This document shows, in pieces, positions 8,237 to 15,180 of a stretch of DNA of 48,094 nucleotides (the first letter of the stretch is position 1; each line of letters opens with the position of its first letter). Source of the DNA: a virus. The position numbers and the translations under genes were made by a program. The notes beneath the pieces were generated by a model that was given only the letters and a program-made list of their open reading frames with translations, was not told the origin of the DNA and did not search any database. The stretch lies in IMG/VR virus record IMGVR_UViG_3300020214_000025, positions 1 through 48,094 of that record; one strand, 5' to 3'.

Positions 8237-9184
8237 GTGGCTAGACAGAAAAGCGGTGGCTATTTAACTGATGAGGAAATTAAAAGACGAAATGAAGCAA
8301 GTGCTGCAATTTTTAGGAAAGTACGCGAGATGGTCAGATATGGGGCAGACCTAAGTCGTGCAAGAATTAATGTTGCCGATCCCGAAAAAGGTACATCGAT
8401 TACTACAAGGAGAACAAAAACTCCCACGGGCGAAAAAGAATCCCCATCAAAGAAACAATCTAAAAATATTAAAGAACTTAAACAACAGACTGGAATAGGC
8501 ACAATACATACACCTGCTGTGCATCTTCCGCGTGAAAGACAAGCAGCAATAGAACGTGCAAAAAAACGAGCAGCGAAACTAAACGCTAAAGAAAGAGAGA
8601 AAAAGGAAGCAAAACTGCCTAACTACAAGGTGGTAGGAGGCCTAAGCGGAAATACCACTGGCTCTTCGGTTAAACAACCACAGGTAGGAAGATACCAAGA
8701 TCCTAGTACAAGACCACCAAAGAAAGAGCTTACAAACGCAACCACATTTGGTGCAGAGCCACAAAAGAAGACACCGAAAAAGACCGAAGAACCTAAAGAG
8801 TTCGGAAGCAGATTTGATGCTAAAGGAAAAAGGATTAGTGCTAAGAAAACAAAAGCAATCCCCTCATTAGATAATCTTCAAGGTTACATTAATGGACTGC
8901 TCTTTGCTATCAAACAAGGATTTGGAGAAGAGGCAACACAGGCAAGAGCACGAAGTGGCACTAATACAAAAATCAGACAGACAGATCAAGAAGGAAGCAT
9001 AAGAAAAAAGCCAAAAGAAGTTAAAACGGGTCAAAGATTTAATTATCAGAATAGAATAGGAGATGCGGCAATACTGCAAAGTGCAAATTTAAACACAACG
9101 TTTAATGGTTTGCTTGATGCTTTCCAGTTAAAATATAAGAAACAACAAGATCCTGTAAACACCCCAGCAAAGCAAGAAGAGTAA
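8237..9184 (+). CDS. Basic, Lys-rich protein of unknown function (315 aa)
   Basis: It starts at GTG two bases after the stop of the preceding gene, so the two form a pair. The N-terminus is helical (EEIKRRNEASAAIFRKVREM). The middle is very rich in Lys, Arg, Thr, Pro and Gln with low complexity, and the C-terminus (LNTTFNGLLDAFQLKYKKQQ) is a short helix. Strong positive charge suggests nucleic-acid binding, possibly an internal virion protein. No catalytic motif is visible. Confidence 0.6.
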   Translation: MARQKSGGYLTDEEIKRRNEASAAIFRKVREMVRYGADLSRARINVADPEKGTSITTRRTKTPTGEKESPSKKQSKNIKELKQQTGIGTIHTPAVHLPRERQAAIERAKKRAAKLNAKEREKKEAKLPNYKVVGGLSGNTTGSSVKQPQVGRYQDPSTRPPKKELTNATTFGAEPQKKTPKKTEEPKEFGSRFDAKGKRISAKKTKAIPSLDNLQGYINGLLFAIKQGFGEEATQARARSGTNTKIRQTDQEGSIRKKPKEVKTGQRFNYQNRIGDAAILQSANLNTTFNGLLDAFQLKYKKQQDPVNTPAKQEE

Positions 9185-9215
9185 CCTTTAAATATTAGGA
9201 ATAAATACTTTTTGT

Positions 9216-9338
9216 GTGAGAAATCAAGAACAAAAGAAATGTATAAACTGTGGCATGTCTCTGCCTTGGCGTTATAAAGGAAGAGAAAAAATCTATTGTT
9301 CTGAATTATGCAGAAAAAGTTATAGGAAAGAAGAATAG
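9216..9338 (+). CDS. Small zinc-ribbon protein (40 aa)
   Basis: It starts at GTG, with a TATA-like TTTAAATATTA about 20 nt upstream. Ligands are CINCGMSL and CSELCRKSY, one C4 zinc knuckle. The ending resembles the C-S-x-x-C-R-x-x-Y signature of RNA/DNA-binding treble clefts. The RNase H gene follows 9 nt later. Confidence 0.55.
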   Translation: MRNQEQKKCINCGMSLPWRYKGREKIYCSELCRKSYRKEE

Positions 9339-9347
9339 TTTTAAATT

Positions 9348-9695
9348 GTGCGAATATACATAGATGGGGGAACGAGGCACTCTAACATCTGTATGGTTGA
9401 CGGTGATTTTTTAATAATAAAACACAGAGGCGGCAAACCAACAAACAACGAACTTGAATACTTGGCCTTACTATACGCACTTGGTTATATTCGTGAAAAA
9501 TACAGAGATGCCGATGTAGAAATTTATTCCGATTCCATGCTAGTTGTTAAACAAATGAACGGTAACTGGCGCGTCACAACAAATTCGCTTGAACCGCTTT
9601 ACGAAAAATGCCAATCTCTGTTAACAAACAAAATAAAAATAAAGTGGATTTCCAGAAAATTTAATTTGGCTGGACATGTTCTTGAGAAACAATAG
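9348..9695 (+). CDS. Ribonuclease H (RNase HI family)
   Basis: The 115-residue product starts at GTG. It has the type I RNase H core: YIDGG (Asp6), NNELEYLAL (Glu35), YSDSMLVVKQM (Asp62), then WRVTTNSLEPLY and a C-terminal strand KIKWISRKFNLAGH. The position of the fourth acidic residue (N-x-x-A-D in relatives) reads A-G-H, so that ligand is altered. The likely role is RNA removal from RNA:DNA hybrids in viral replication. The 3' end overlaps the convergent gene by 35 bases. Confidence 0.82.
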   Translation: MRIYIDGGTRHSNICMVDGDFLIIKHRGGKPTNNELEYLALLYALGYIREKYRDADVEIYSDSMLVVKQMNGNWRVTTNSLEPLYEKCQSLLTNKIKIKWISRKFNLAGHVLEKQ

Positions 9696-9915
9696 CGTTT
9701 GATTTTCTTGGATATGTGTTATGTGGCACTTTAGCTTCTTCTCGCATGTGTTCTTTATACGCAGCTAAAATTTTGTGGAACACGGCAGAGTCACTTTCAT
9801 ACATGTCACCGTGTTTGGTTTTTTTTACAAACTTGGCAAACTTTCTAAATTCTTCTTTATCGTCCCACGTTATGCAAATTGTAGTGTGCGAGTTTCCTAT
9901 TTTTCTTTTTGCCAT
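9661..9915 (-). CDS. Possible ribbon-helix-helix DNA-binding protein
   Basis: The 84-residue product opens with MAKRKIGNSHTTICITWDD, a short strand followed by two helices with basic faces, as in RHH repressors. A TATA-like TTTATATATTA lies about 20 nt upstream on this strand, back to back with the promoter of the gene at 9995. A regulatory role is inference. Confidence 0.45.
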   Translation of the reverse strand: MAKRKIGNSHTTICITWDDKEEFRKFAKFVKKTKHGDMYESDSAVFHKILAAYKEHMREEAKVPHNTYPRKSNAIVSQEHVQPN

Positions 9916-9994
9916 ACCTCTATTCCTTTTACTAATATATAAATCTTTTTATATATCAGAAAGATTTATAAAAGGGTAAGTATATTATAAAACA

Positions 9995-10372
9995 ATGGGT
10001 TCTAAAATCAAGGCAAAGTTTGACGGACGCTGTAAAATTTGTGGGGAAATCTGGGACATAGGCGATGATCTTTTTTATCAAAAAGATCCTAAAGCAATAT
10101 GTTCAAACGAACAATGTTTTACTAAGCAGGGTGGGACGGTCAGGGAGTTTGTTGTAAGGAAAGACGATGTTATTATAACCAAATTACCTGAGATTGATGT
10201 AAGCGACTCTGTTAAACAGGTGGCCGAAACTCTGCAACAATACATAGTCGTTGCACATCATTTGACCAAATCAATGTATCCCGAACTAGATGTTAACACA
10301 CATACATTTGGTCAGATACGTTCAAAGATAGTAGATCAGTTGCTTTATTGTACAGACATACAAAAGCAATAG
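9995..10372 (+). CDS. Zinc-ribbon protein of unknown function (125 aa)
   Basis: The N-terminus has a C4 zinc site CKICGE ... CSNEQC with a beta-hairpin between, typical of proteins binding nucleic acid or partner proteins. The C-terminal half is helical (VKQVAETLQQYIVVAHHLT). A TATA-like GATTTATAAAAG lies about 25 nt upstream. A T-run follows the stop and probably terminates the transcript. Confidence 0.6.
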   Translation: MGSKIKAKFDGRCKICGEIWDIGDDLFYQKDPKAICSNEQCFTKQGGTVREFVVRKDDVIITKLPEIDVSDSVKQVAETLQQYIVVAHHLTKSMYPELDVNTHTFGQIRSKIVDQLLYCTDIQKQ

Positions 10373-10373
10373 T

Positions 10374-10386
10374 TTTCTTTTTTTTA
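10374..10386 (+). terminator. T-rich terminator
   Basis: A run of T broken by a single C directly follows the stop of the zinc protein at 10372; archaeal RNA polymerase terminates at such tracts. Confidence 0.4.
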
Positions 10387-10394
10387 ATAACACT

Positions 10395-10613
10395 CTAAGT
10401 TATTTTATTAAAAAGTCTTCTGAAGATAAAAGACCTAATCATTGATACTGACGTATATACACAGGTTATTACAAACGATGCGAATAAAATTTGTTCATGA
10501 AGACTTGTAACAAAATAAGGAAGAATAGACGCATTTAGTATAAATGAGATAACCGCTCCACTCCCAACGTTTATGATTGTTTCAAGAGCAGAGTGTTTAG
10601 ATTTCTGTGATAA
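10395..10613 (-). CDS. Two-helix membrane protein (DUF7220-like), start codon missing
   Basis: The 72-residue frame reads SKHSALETIINVGSGAVIS, then a hydrophobic segment to ILPYF, a second hydrophobic segment, and YTSVSMIRSFIFRRLFN. This matches a short membrane protein common in phages, with conserved E-x-x-x-N-x-x-x-G and S-[MLV]-x-R-S-[FY]-x-x-R-R-x-F. I recall it as DUF7220; the name was not checked. Where the start is expected the codon is TTA, preceded by an in-frame TAA, with an ATG four codons before that. It overlaps the upstream 36-residue gene by 17 nt in the +1 frame. Either the start is lost, a frameshift joins the two, or a base is wrong. Confidence 0.55.
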   Translation of the reverse strand, partial: LSQKSKHSALETIINVGSGAVISFILNASILPYFVTSLHEQILFASFVITCVYTSVSMIRSFIFRRLFNKIT

Positions 10614-10707
10614 TTAAAACTCCCTCATGTTCTGTGCAATAAACGTACGAAGTGTGTTGTTTTTTTTCTACGTTTTGCCCACATATTATACAAAATTGAT
10701 TTTTCAT
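10597..10707 (-). CDS. Small zinc protein (36 aa)
   Basis: The ORF starts at ATG and has a C-x2-C knuckle (FCIICGQ) and C-x2-H (YCTEHEG), a plausible zinc site. It lies 10 nt downstream of the stop of the minus-strand gene at 10718 and overlaps the membrane-protein frame. Confidence 0.5.
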   Translation of the reverse strand: MKNQFCIICGQNVEKKQHTSYVYCTEHEGVLIITEI

Positions 10708-10717
10708 GTTAAAAAAA

Positions 10718-10999
10718 TTAAAGGATGTCGAACTCATCATCCCAACCAGCTCCTCGCCAGTAGGTATCATAAGCCCGAATTTTCAGTTTTGCTTTGCCTT
10801 TGATTGATCTGTCTTTTCTTTTCAGAATAATATCCACGGTGTTATCACCTGCTTCTGTTTGAAAAGCTATTATGGGCGATCCGTTCTGATAAACCGCGCC
10901 ACTTAAAAAGTGTGCGCCATCTACTCGGACACTCAAGATTGATCCCTCTTTGGCCGCATTTCCGTTTTTGCCTTTTAAAAAGGATGCTGAATACTTCAT
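10718..10999 (-). CDS. Small beta-rich protein of unknown function (93 aa)
   Basis: I do not recognise it. The sequence alternates strands and turns (GSILSVRVDGAHFLSG, NTVDIILKRKD, GKAKLKIRAYD) and ends in an acidic Trp-containing tail. No signal peptide or metal site is seen. A TATA-like TTTTATTTATT lies upstream in the divergent gap shared with the gene at 11038. A single-stranded DNA-binding or virion role is possible but unsupported. Confidence 0.5.
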   Translation of the reverse strand: MKYSASFLKGKNGNAAKEGSILSVRVDGAHFLSGAVYQNGSPIIAFQTEAGDNTVDIILKRKDRSIKGKAKLKIRAYDTYWRGAGWDDEFDIL

Positions 11000-11037
11000 T
11001 AGCTATCAATAAATAAAACCTTATTTAAACCTTTTGT

Positions 11038-11262
11038 ATGTTTCTAAAAAAAGCGTTAGTATTTATAACAGCCGCAATTTTGTTTTGGATATTGAACGAT
11101 GTAATGACAAACAGCGAAGTAGACTTGCCGATCAACAACCAACTAACTTCCAAAGACTCCGAAACAAGACATGACTGGGGTTGGTCAAACAGCCACTGTT
11201 TAAAAAAATTTTATGTAAAAGAGACGAACGTTCTTATTCTAGTGCCCAGTTGTGAGTTTTAG
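11038..11262 (+). CDS. Small membrane-anchored or exported protein (74 aa)
   Basis: The N-terminus (MFLKKALVFITAAILFWIL) is a positively charged start followed by one hydrophobic helix, an anchor or signal peptide. The rest is polar, with two Cys (SHCLKK and PSCEF) that could form a disulfide outside the cell. The function is unknown. Confidence 0.5.
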   Translation: MFLKKALVFITAAILFWILNDVMTNSEVDLPINNQLTSKDSETRHDWGWSNSHCLKKFYVKETNVLILVPSCEF

Positions 11263-11299
11263 CAAAGGTTTAAATTAGAGATTCTTTATTATGTAACCA

Positions 11300-11635
11300 A
11301 TGAATGTAAGTGATGTGCTAGACATTGAATCTTCTTTTGGTAATTCAACACCACTAAAAGCTGGAGACCACATTGTCATACAAAGTTTTAAGGTAAAACA
11401 TGTAGAGAATGTAGGAGCAGATGTCGCAGAAATAAAAACTACAGAGGGACTCAGACATAGTTTTGGTAAAACCATAATTGGTCAAGCCAAGTCTCAGTAT
11501 TGGCTCGATGTAGTAAAAAAATGTGTTGCCAAAGACGCAAGTGACGGACTTGATTGTTGGGTTGTCGAAAAGGAAGCAGAGAAAACTGGCAGATTAATGC
11601 TGAGTCTTTCCATGTTTCCTCCAAAACAACACTAA
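11300..11635 (+). CDS. Possible OB-fold-like protein (111 aa)
   Basis: The sequence has a beta-barrel-like order (GDHIVIQSFKVKHVE, ADVAEIKTTEGLRHSFGKTI) and then a helix with a single pair of Cys. This resembles the OB-like modules of small phage ssDNA-binding proteins, but the match is weak. It is monocistronic, with TATA-like TTTAAATTA about 20 nt upstream and a hairpin terminator after it. Confidence 0.4.
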   Translation: MNVSDVLDIESSFGNSTPLKAGDHIVIQSFKVKHVENVGADVAEIKTTEGLRHSFGKTIIGQAKSQYWLDVVKKCVAKDASDGLDCWVVEKEAEKTGRLMLSLSMFPPKQH

Positions 11636-11646
11636 CTTTTTTTTCT

Positions 11647-11681
11647 TGTTCAACAAGCATGTTGAACATATGCTTTTTTTT
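11647..11681 (+). terminator. Hairpin terminator before amoC
   Basis: TGTTCAAC (11647-11654) pairs perfectly with GTTGAACA (11661-11668) and a run of T follows (11674-11681). It isolates amoC from the upstream transcript. Confidence 0.6.
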
Positions 11682-11708
11682 ATATACTAGTCAGTCACAA
11701 TAAAACTT

Positions 11709-11724
11709 TTTATACTTATATATC
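11709..11724 (+). promoter_or_regulatory. amoC promoter (TATA region)
   Basis: TTTTATACTTATATAT lies 12-27 nt before the ATG at 11736 and follows the hairpin terminator, so amoC has its own promoter with little or no leader. Confidence 0.55.
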
Positions 11725-11735
11725 GTAATACTATC

Positions 11736-12299
11736 ATGGCACAAATACCTGCCTTAATTCCAAAAGAAGTGGAAATACAACGACTAAAGAAAATTTGGTT
11801 GATTGTAATTGCAATGGGATCTACCGCAGCTTCGGTTGAAGTAGACAACTTTGTAGACGGATCACTTCATCAAACATCTATCAGGGACTCCGCATTCACA
11901 CCTGCACACTGGTGGCTCTACTCACACTTTGTGGCACTGCCACTAGGTTGGGGTTCAGTTGCGATCTATGATCGCAGAGTACCAATACTTAGAGGTGCTG
12001 GAAACTCTATGAACACTGGATTGAAAATGACCATACTGGGTTATCTTGCAACCATGTTCACAATCGGGGTCAATGAAATGTGGCACTTCTGGTTCGTAGA
12101 GGAAATCTTCGCAGTTCCAAACCACTGGATGTTTAACATGGGAGTAGTCGTAGCTTTCATAGGAGCTCTGGCATATGTCGTAAGAGTATATGCCAGACTG
12201 GTAGAACTTGGTGCAGAAACCCCAAGCGAAAACCCATACGTTGCAGAAATGTATAAGATGGCTCTAGAAGGAAAGCTGTATTCAAGGGCTATTCCATAA
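11736..12299 (+). CDS. amoC: Ammonia monooxygenase subunit C (AmoC)
   Basis: The 187-residue product is a full-length archaeal AmoC, an integral membrane subunit of the copper enzyme that oxidises ammonia to hydroxylamine. It has an N-terminal hydrophobic helix (IWLIVIAMGST) and the conserved segment VDNFVDGSLHQTS. RDSAFTPAHWWLYSHF follows, with Asp51, His58 and His64 in the metal-binding region. VNEMWHFWFVEEI and NHWMFNMGVV come next, then the C-terminal helices. The gene is intact and looks GC-richer and more host-like in codon use than its neighbours, which suggests acquisition from the host. Marine thaumarchaeal viruses are known to carry amoC. It has its own promoter and no amoA or amoB beside it. 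Confidence 0.96.
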   Translation: MAQIPALIPKEVEIQRLKKIWLIVIAMGSTAASVEVDNFVDGSLHQTSIRDSAFTPAHWWLYSHFVALPLGWGSVAIYDRRVPILRGAGNSMNTGLKMTILGYLATMFTIGVNEMWHFWFVEEIFAVPNHWMFNMGVVVAFIGALAYVVRVYARLVELGAETPSENPYVAEMYKMALEGKLYSRAIP

Positions 12300-12313
12300 C
12301 CTCTTTTTTTAAA

Positions 12314-12439
12314 ATGAAAGACAACATACAAACATGTGACAAGTGTAATTTTAAAATGAAACGACTTACAGCATGTCATTTGATTTGCCCTAACTGTGGC
12401 TCTCATCTTGATTGTTCCGACAAAGGTACCGTATGGTAA
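12314..12439 (+). CDS. Zinc-ribbon mini-protein with C-terminal CSD motif (41 aa)
   Basis: The product carries C-x2-C (TCDKCNF), a third Cys in TACHLI, then CPNCGSHLDCSD. A C-P-x-C-G ... D-C-S-D ending is shared by a small conserved archaeal and bacterial zinc protein (recalled). It lies 14 nt after amoC and probably shares its transcript. Confidence 0.6.
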   Translation: MKDNIQTCDKCNFKMKRLTACHLICPNCGSHLDCSDKGTVW

Positions 12440-12440
12440 G

Positions 12441-12449
12441 TTTATATTA
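12441..12449 (+). promoter_or_regulatory. TATA-box promoter of the gene at 12471
   Basis: TTTATATTA ends 21 nt before the ATG. An upstream in-frame ATG at 12396 lies before this box and is not the start. Confidence 0.6.
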
Positions 12450-12470
12450 CCCCTAACCTATGATAATGTA

Positions 12471-12848
12471 ATGAGTAGTTCAGAAGGCAAAACTTGTAAC
12501 AGATGTAATAAGAAAGGATTGAGTTGGGATAAAGAGTTTTATAAAAAGACAGGCAAGTGGAAACTAGAAAACCACAAAAGAGCCGATGGCAAATGGTGTA
12601 ATAAGCCACCAGAAATAATGATGATCAAAACCAGAAATGAGTGTCAGCTCTGCCCTTATTGTGAAGGTTCCTCGTTCGGCTTAATAAGAAGCGCAGATCC
12701 AGAGGACTTGAAAAGACACATTCAAACCAATCACAAAGACGGATTGATAAAGACCGATCTGGATTACAAGATGCAGGGTGGAATGCCACGATTTTATGTT
12801 AAATTCTGGTCAAATGATTTTCATTATCAACGCTATAAACATGGATAA
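12471..12848 (+). CDS. Double zinc-finger protein (125 aa)
   Basis: The start is the ATG 21 nt behind a TATA box. The first zinc site is CNRCNKKGLSW ... GKWC, a treble-clef-like motif frequent in phage proteins. The second, CPYC ... HIQTNH, is a classic C2H2 finger. The C-terminus is basic and aromatic (FYVKFWSNDFHYQRY). It probably binds nucleic acid; the target is unknown. Confidence 0.6.
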   Translation: MSSSEGKTCNRCNKKGLSWDKEFYKKTGKWKLENHKRADGKWCNKPPEIMMIKTRNECQLCPYCEGSSFGLIRSADPEDLKRHIQTNHKDGLIKTDLDYKMQGGMPRFYVKFWSNDFHYQRYKHG

Positions 12849-12879
12849 AGTTTATTTAGGTGATTTTATTTACTAAAGT

Positions 12880-13125
12880 ATGATAGATAATAAAAAAGTT
12901 GATACTGCATTTGAAAAAATAGACGATGTTATGGTAAATGTTTTTAATAGTGAGGATTTGACATTTGAAGAAATAGCTTTAGTCTTTTGGCGATTAAGAC
13001 AAAAAATTAAACAACAAGAATTAATGGCATATACCATGTATTTATCTAATGAACAAGCTGATGAACAAAGATCAAAAGAACAAACCGAGAATCAGAAAAC
13101 AAGCCGTGATGATATTTATAGATAG
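12880..13125 (+). CDS. Helical protein of unknown function (81 aa)
   Basis: A small acidic then polar helical protein (FEEIALVFWRLRQKIKQQELM) with a Gln/Glu-rich tail. It has no motif I recognise. A TATA-like GTTTATTTA precedes it. The gene 3 nt downstream is the Fe-S carrier, so they form an operon. Confidence 0.5.
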   Translation: MIDNKKVDTAFEKIDDVMVNVFNSEDLTFEEIALVFWRLRQKIKQQELMAYTMYLSNEQADEQRSKEQTENQKTSRDDIYR

Positions 13126-13128
13126 GGC

Positions 13129-13473
13129 ATGCCACAAGCACAACCTTTAATAACAATCACACCAAAAGCAGCGGAGAAAATTGCCGAGTTTATAAAAGAA
13201 GAAACAGACAAGCCAGAATACTTGAGAGTGTATATTCATGGTGGTGGGTGTTCGGGTTTTTCCTATGGAATTGGTTTTGAAAAAAATCGAGAAGAGGACG
13301 ACATTGTTATTGAAGAACGGGGAGTCAAGCTCCTAGTTGACACCTATTCACAAGAACACCTCAAGGGCGCAAACATTGACTATATAGAGTCTCTATCGGG
13401 ATCAGGATTTAAAATTAACAATCCGAACGTTACAAAACTTTGTGCATGTGGACACTCTTTCAGTACAAAATAA
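13129..13473 (+). CDS. A-type Fe-S cluster carrier (HesB/IscA/ErpA family)
   Basis: The 114-residue product is a complete A-type carrier. It has ITPKAAEKIAEFI at the N-terminus, RVYIHGGGCSGFSYG with Cys41, the strand GVKLLVD, and CACGHSF at the C-terminus with Cys105 and Cys107. These three cysteines hold a 2Fe-2S or 4Fe-4S cluster for delivery to target enzymes. Such genes are known as auxiliary genes in marine phages. Here it may support host respiration or the virus's own Fe-S nuclease (2846-3610). Confidence 0.88.
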   Translation: MPQAQPLITITPKAAEKIAEFIKEETDKPEYLRVYIHGGGCSGFSYGIGFEKNREEDDIVIEERGVKLLVDTYSQEHLKGANIDYIESLSGSGFKINNPNVTKLCACGHSFSTK

Positions 13474-13499
13474 ATACTGATTTTAAAAATGAATAAAGG

Positions 13500-13508
13500 T
13501 TTATATTA
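13500..13508 (+). promoter_or_regulatory. TATA-box promoter of the phosphoesterase gene
   Basis: TTTATATTA ends 22 nt before the ATG at 13531, the same element and spacing as at 12441 and 14815. Confidence 0.6.
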
Positions 13509-13530
13509 CCCACCACCTACTAACTAAACA

Positions 13531-14331
13531 ATGTTCTGCATAAGAAAAACAATAGAGCTTACAAAGAAAGATCAAGTTATACATTTAAGGCCTATTGGTG
13601 ACATTCATCTTGGAAATCTTGGATGTGATATAGAAAAATATCAGAAAAACATAGATTTCTTAGCCAAGAATGACGATTACATTGTTATTGGAATGGGAGA
13701 CTATATAGATAATGTAATGGCATATGCAAATGGCAGCATAGATAAAAGATGGAACCCAGAAACAGTGGACAGGAAAATGTTAACTACTGAGGAACAGACT
13801 CATGCGTTTTTAGAATCTTGGAAACCGATAGCAAAAAAAACACTGGGGTTACACGCAGGTAATCATGAGTGGAAAACTATTAACCAAAGAAGATTCATTG
13901 TTGATTTTTGTAACCCGTTAGACCTGCCATATTTAGGTCGCTTGGCATACACAAGCTTAACATTTACTTACAAGAATCAAGAAATAAGAAACTATCTCAT
14001 ACTTTCAATGCACGGTGGGTATTCTGGCATACAGGCAGGGGGAGCTGTAAACAGAATGAAAGCAATCACTGGTGATTTTGATGGTGATGTAATCCTTATG
14101 GGACACAACCACGATACTTGGGTTAGGCCGATTTTACGAATAGGCTATGACAGAAAACACAATATGCCCGTAGAAAAAAAAGTTCTCATGGGTAATACTG
14201 GGACATTCCTACGAGGCTACGAAAAGGGAGTCGATTCATATGTCGAAATAAATCCAAAAGAGGCAAAGAGGGTTGGCACAATTACAATAACATTCGATCC
14301 GTACAAAGGAGACCTGTTCGGACATGACTAG
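13531..14331 (+). CDS. Calcineurin-like metallophosphoesterase
   Basis: The 266-residue product has every motif of the family in order: GDIHLGN, GMGDYIDN, GNHEW, a His in SMHGG, and GHNHD. Two metal ions would be bound. Relatives include Mre11-type nucleases and phage phosphoesterases; without the Mre11 capping domain the substrate stays open. It overlaps the next gene by 8 nt and lies just before the replication block, so a DNA-end or nucleotide role is likely. Confidence 0.85.
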   Translation: MFCIRKTIELTKKDQVIHLRPIGDIHLGNLGCDIEKYQKNIDFLAKNDDYIVIGMGDYIDNVMAYANGSIDKRWNPETVDRKMLTTEEQTHAFLESWKPIAKKTLGLHAGNHEWKTINQRRFIVDFCNPLDLPYLGRLAYTSLTFTYKNQEIRNYLILSMHGGYSGIQAGGAVNRMKAITGDFDGDVILMGHNHDTWVRPILRIGYDRKHNMPVEKKVLMGNTGTFLRGYEKGVDSYVEINPKEAKRVGTITITFDPYKGDLFGHD

Positions 14332-14602
14332 ATATATAGGAAAACCGCTTGAAGCAGAAAACGAAAAACAAATCATAAAATCTTTCCAAGAAAAACCTTC
14401 TCCAGAAAAAACCACTAGATACAAAATTTGGAAAACCATTAAAACTTTTAAGGACGGTCAGACAGCAAAGGAAATTGAGACCAAGATTGGCAAGACTGTT
14501 GCTTCTAGAACGTTTCTAAGATTGCTTGAAGAACTTACAATAGCAAAACAGGTCACCAGAAAAAAGTGCCGCTGTGGTTGTGCCTTTATTTACTATCCTT
14601 AA
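14324..14602 (+). CDS. Winged-helix-like DNA-binding protein with terminal zinc knuckle
   Basis: The 92-residue product has a helix-turn-helix-like middle (GQTAKEIETKIGKTVASRTF, then LRLLEELTIAKQV), as in winged-helix regulators. It ends in CRCGCAF, a metal knuckle of three Cys. It overlaps the phosphoesterase gene and is followed by a T-rich terminator. Confidence 0.55.
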   Translation: MTRYIGKPLEAENEKQIIKSFQEKPSPEKTTRYKIWKTIKTFKDGQTAKEIETKIGKTVASRTFLRLLEELTIAKQVTRKKCRCGCAFIYYP

Positions 14603-14632
14603 TTTTTTATATTTCTTTTTATATTTCTTTTA
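14603..14632 (+). terminator. T-rich terminator with internal repeat
   Basis: Two copies of TTTTTATATTTC in tandem directly follow the stop at 14602, giving an extended T-tract typical of archaeal termination. Confidence 0.5.
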
Positions 14633-14672
14633 CAGTATAGTTTAAATAAAAGATTAAAGTAAAGGAAATTCC

Positions 14673-14801
14673 ATGTTTATAGAATTACACATAGATGGTC
14701 TAGAAACACCACAAATAATTCCTATTGAGAAAGCTTCTTCTGTTGCTCAACAGTTAGAAAAACGAGGAAAGAATTTTCGATTGGGAAAAACCCACTATTA
14801 A
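14673..14801 (+). CDS. Small protein of unknown function (42 aa)
   Basis: An ATG-started frame with a TATA-like GTTTAAATAAA about 22 nt upstream and an AAAGGA near the start. The product (FIELHIDGLETPQII, then a helix and a basic end) looks like a single beta-hairpin plus helix. No family is recognised. Confidence 0.5.
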   Translation: MFIELHIDGLETPQIIPIEKASSVAQQLEKRGKNFRLGKTHY

Positions 14802-14814
14802 TTTTTTCATAACG

Positions 14815-14823
14815 TTTATATTA
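14815..14823 (+). promoter_or_regulatory. TATA-box promoter of the MCM gene group
   Basis: TTTATATTA ends 21 nt before the ATG at 14845. It is the nearest promoter to MCM and RadA, which follow with overlaps. Confidence 0.6.
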
Positions 14824-14844
14824 TGCCCATGTTAACTAATTACA

Positions 14845-15180
14845 ATGAATTTTAATGCTGGAATAAAATCAATATCTATCAGTTCTCATGCTAAAAAGGT
14901 TTTTCAAGAATTAGATGCAATAAGACCAAAACACATTTCTTTTAGTTTAATGCTAGCCATTGCAGCAGATGAATATATCAAGAATCATAACAGAGGTTTG
15001 GTTAAACTTGATGATTTTTCAACAGAGTGTGTGAATGCCAGAATACCTCACATAATGGCTGAAATTGGCGATTGGGTTAATTATGTTTCTTCAATAAGCT
15101 TGGATGATTTGAAATCTTTGGGAGAAAGAATACTCCAACTACAAAACGTAATGGATAAGAGGAATGAGTTTATACACTGA
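14845..15180 (+). CDS. Helical protein upstream of MCM (111 aa)
   Basis: The N-terminus (SISISSHAKKVFQELDAIR) has the strand-helix-helix order of ribbon-helix-helix proteins, and the rest is helical. It overlaps the MCM start by 17 nt, so the two are co-translated. It may be a loader, regulator or origin-binding partner of the helicase; this is inference from position. Confidence 0.5.
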   Translation: MNFNAGIKSISISSHAKKVFQELDAIRPKHISFSLMLAIAADEYIKNHNRGLVKLDDFSTECVNARIPHIMAEIGDWVNYVSSISLDDLKSLGERILQLQNVMDKRNEFIH

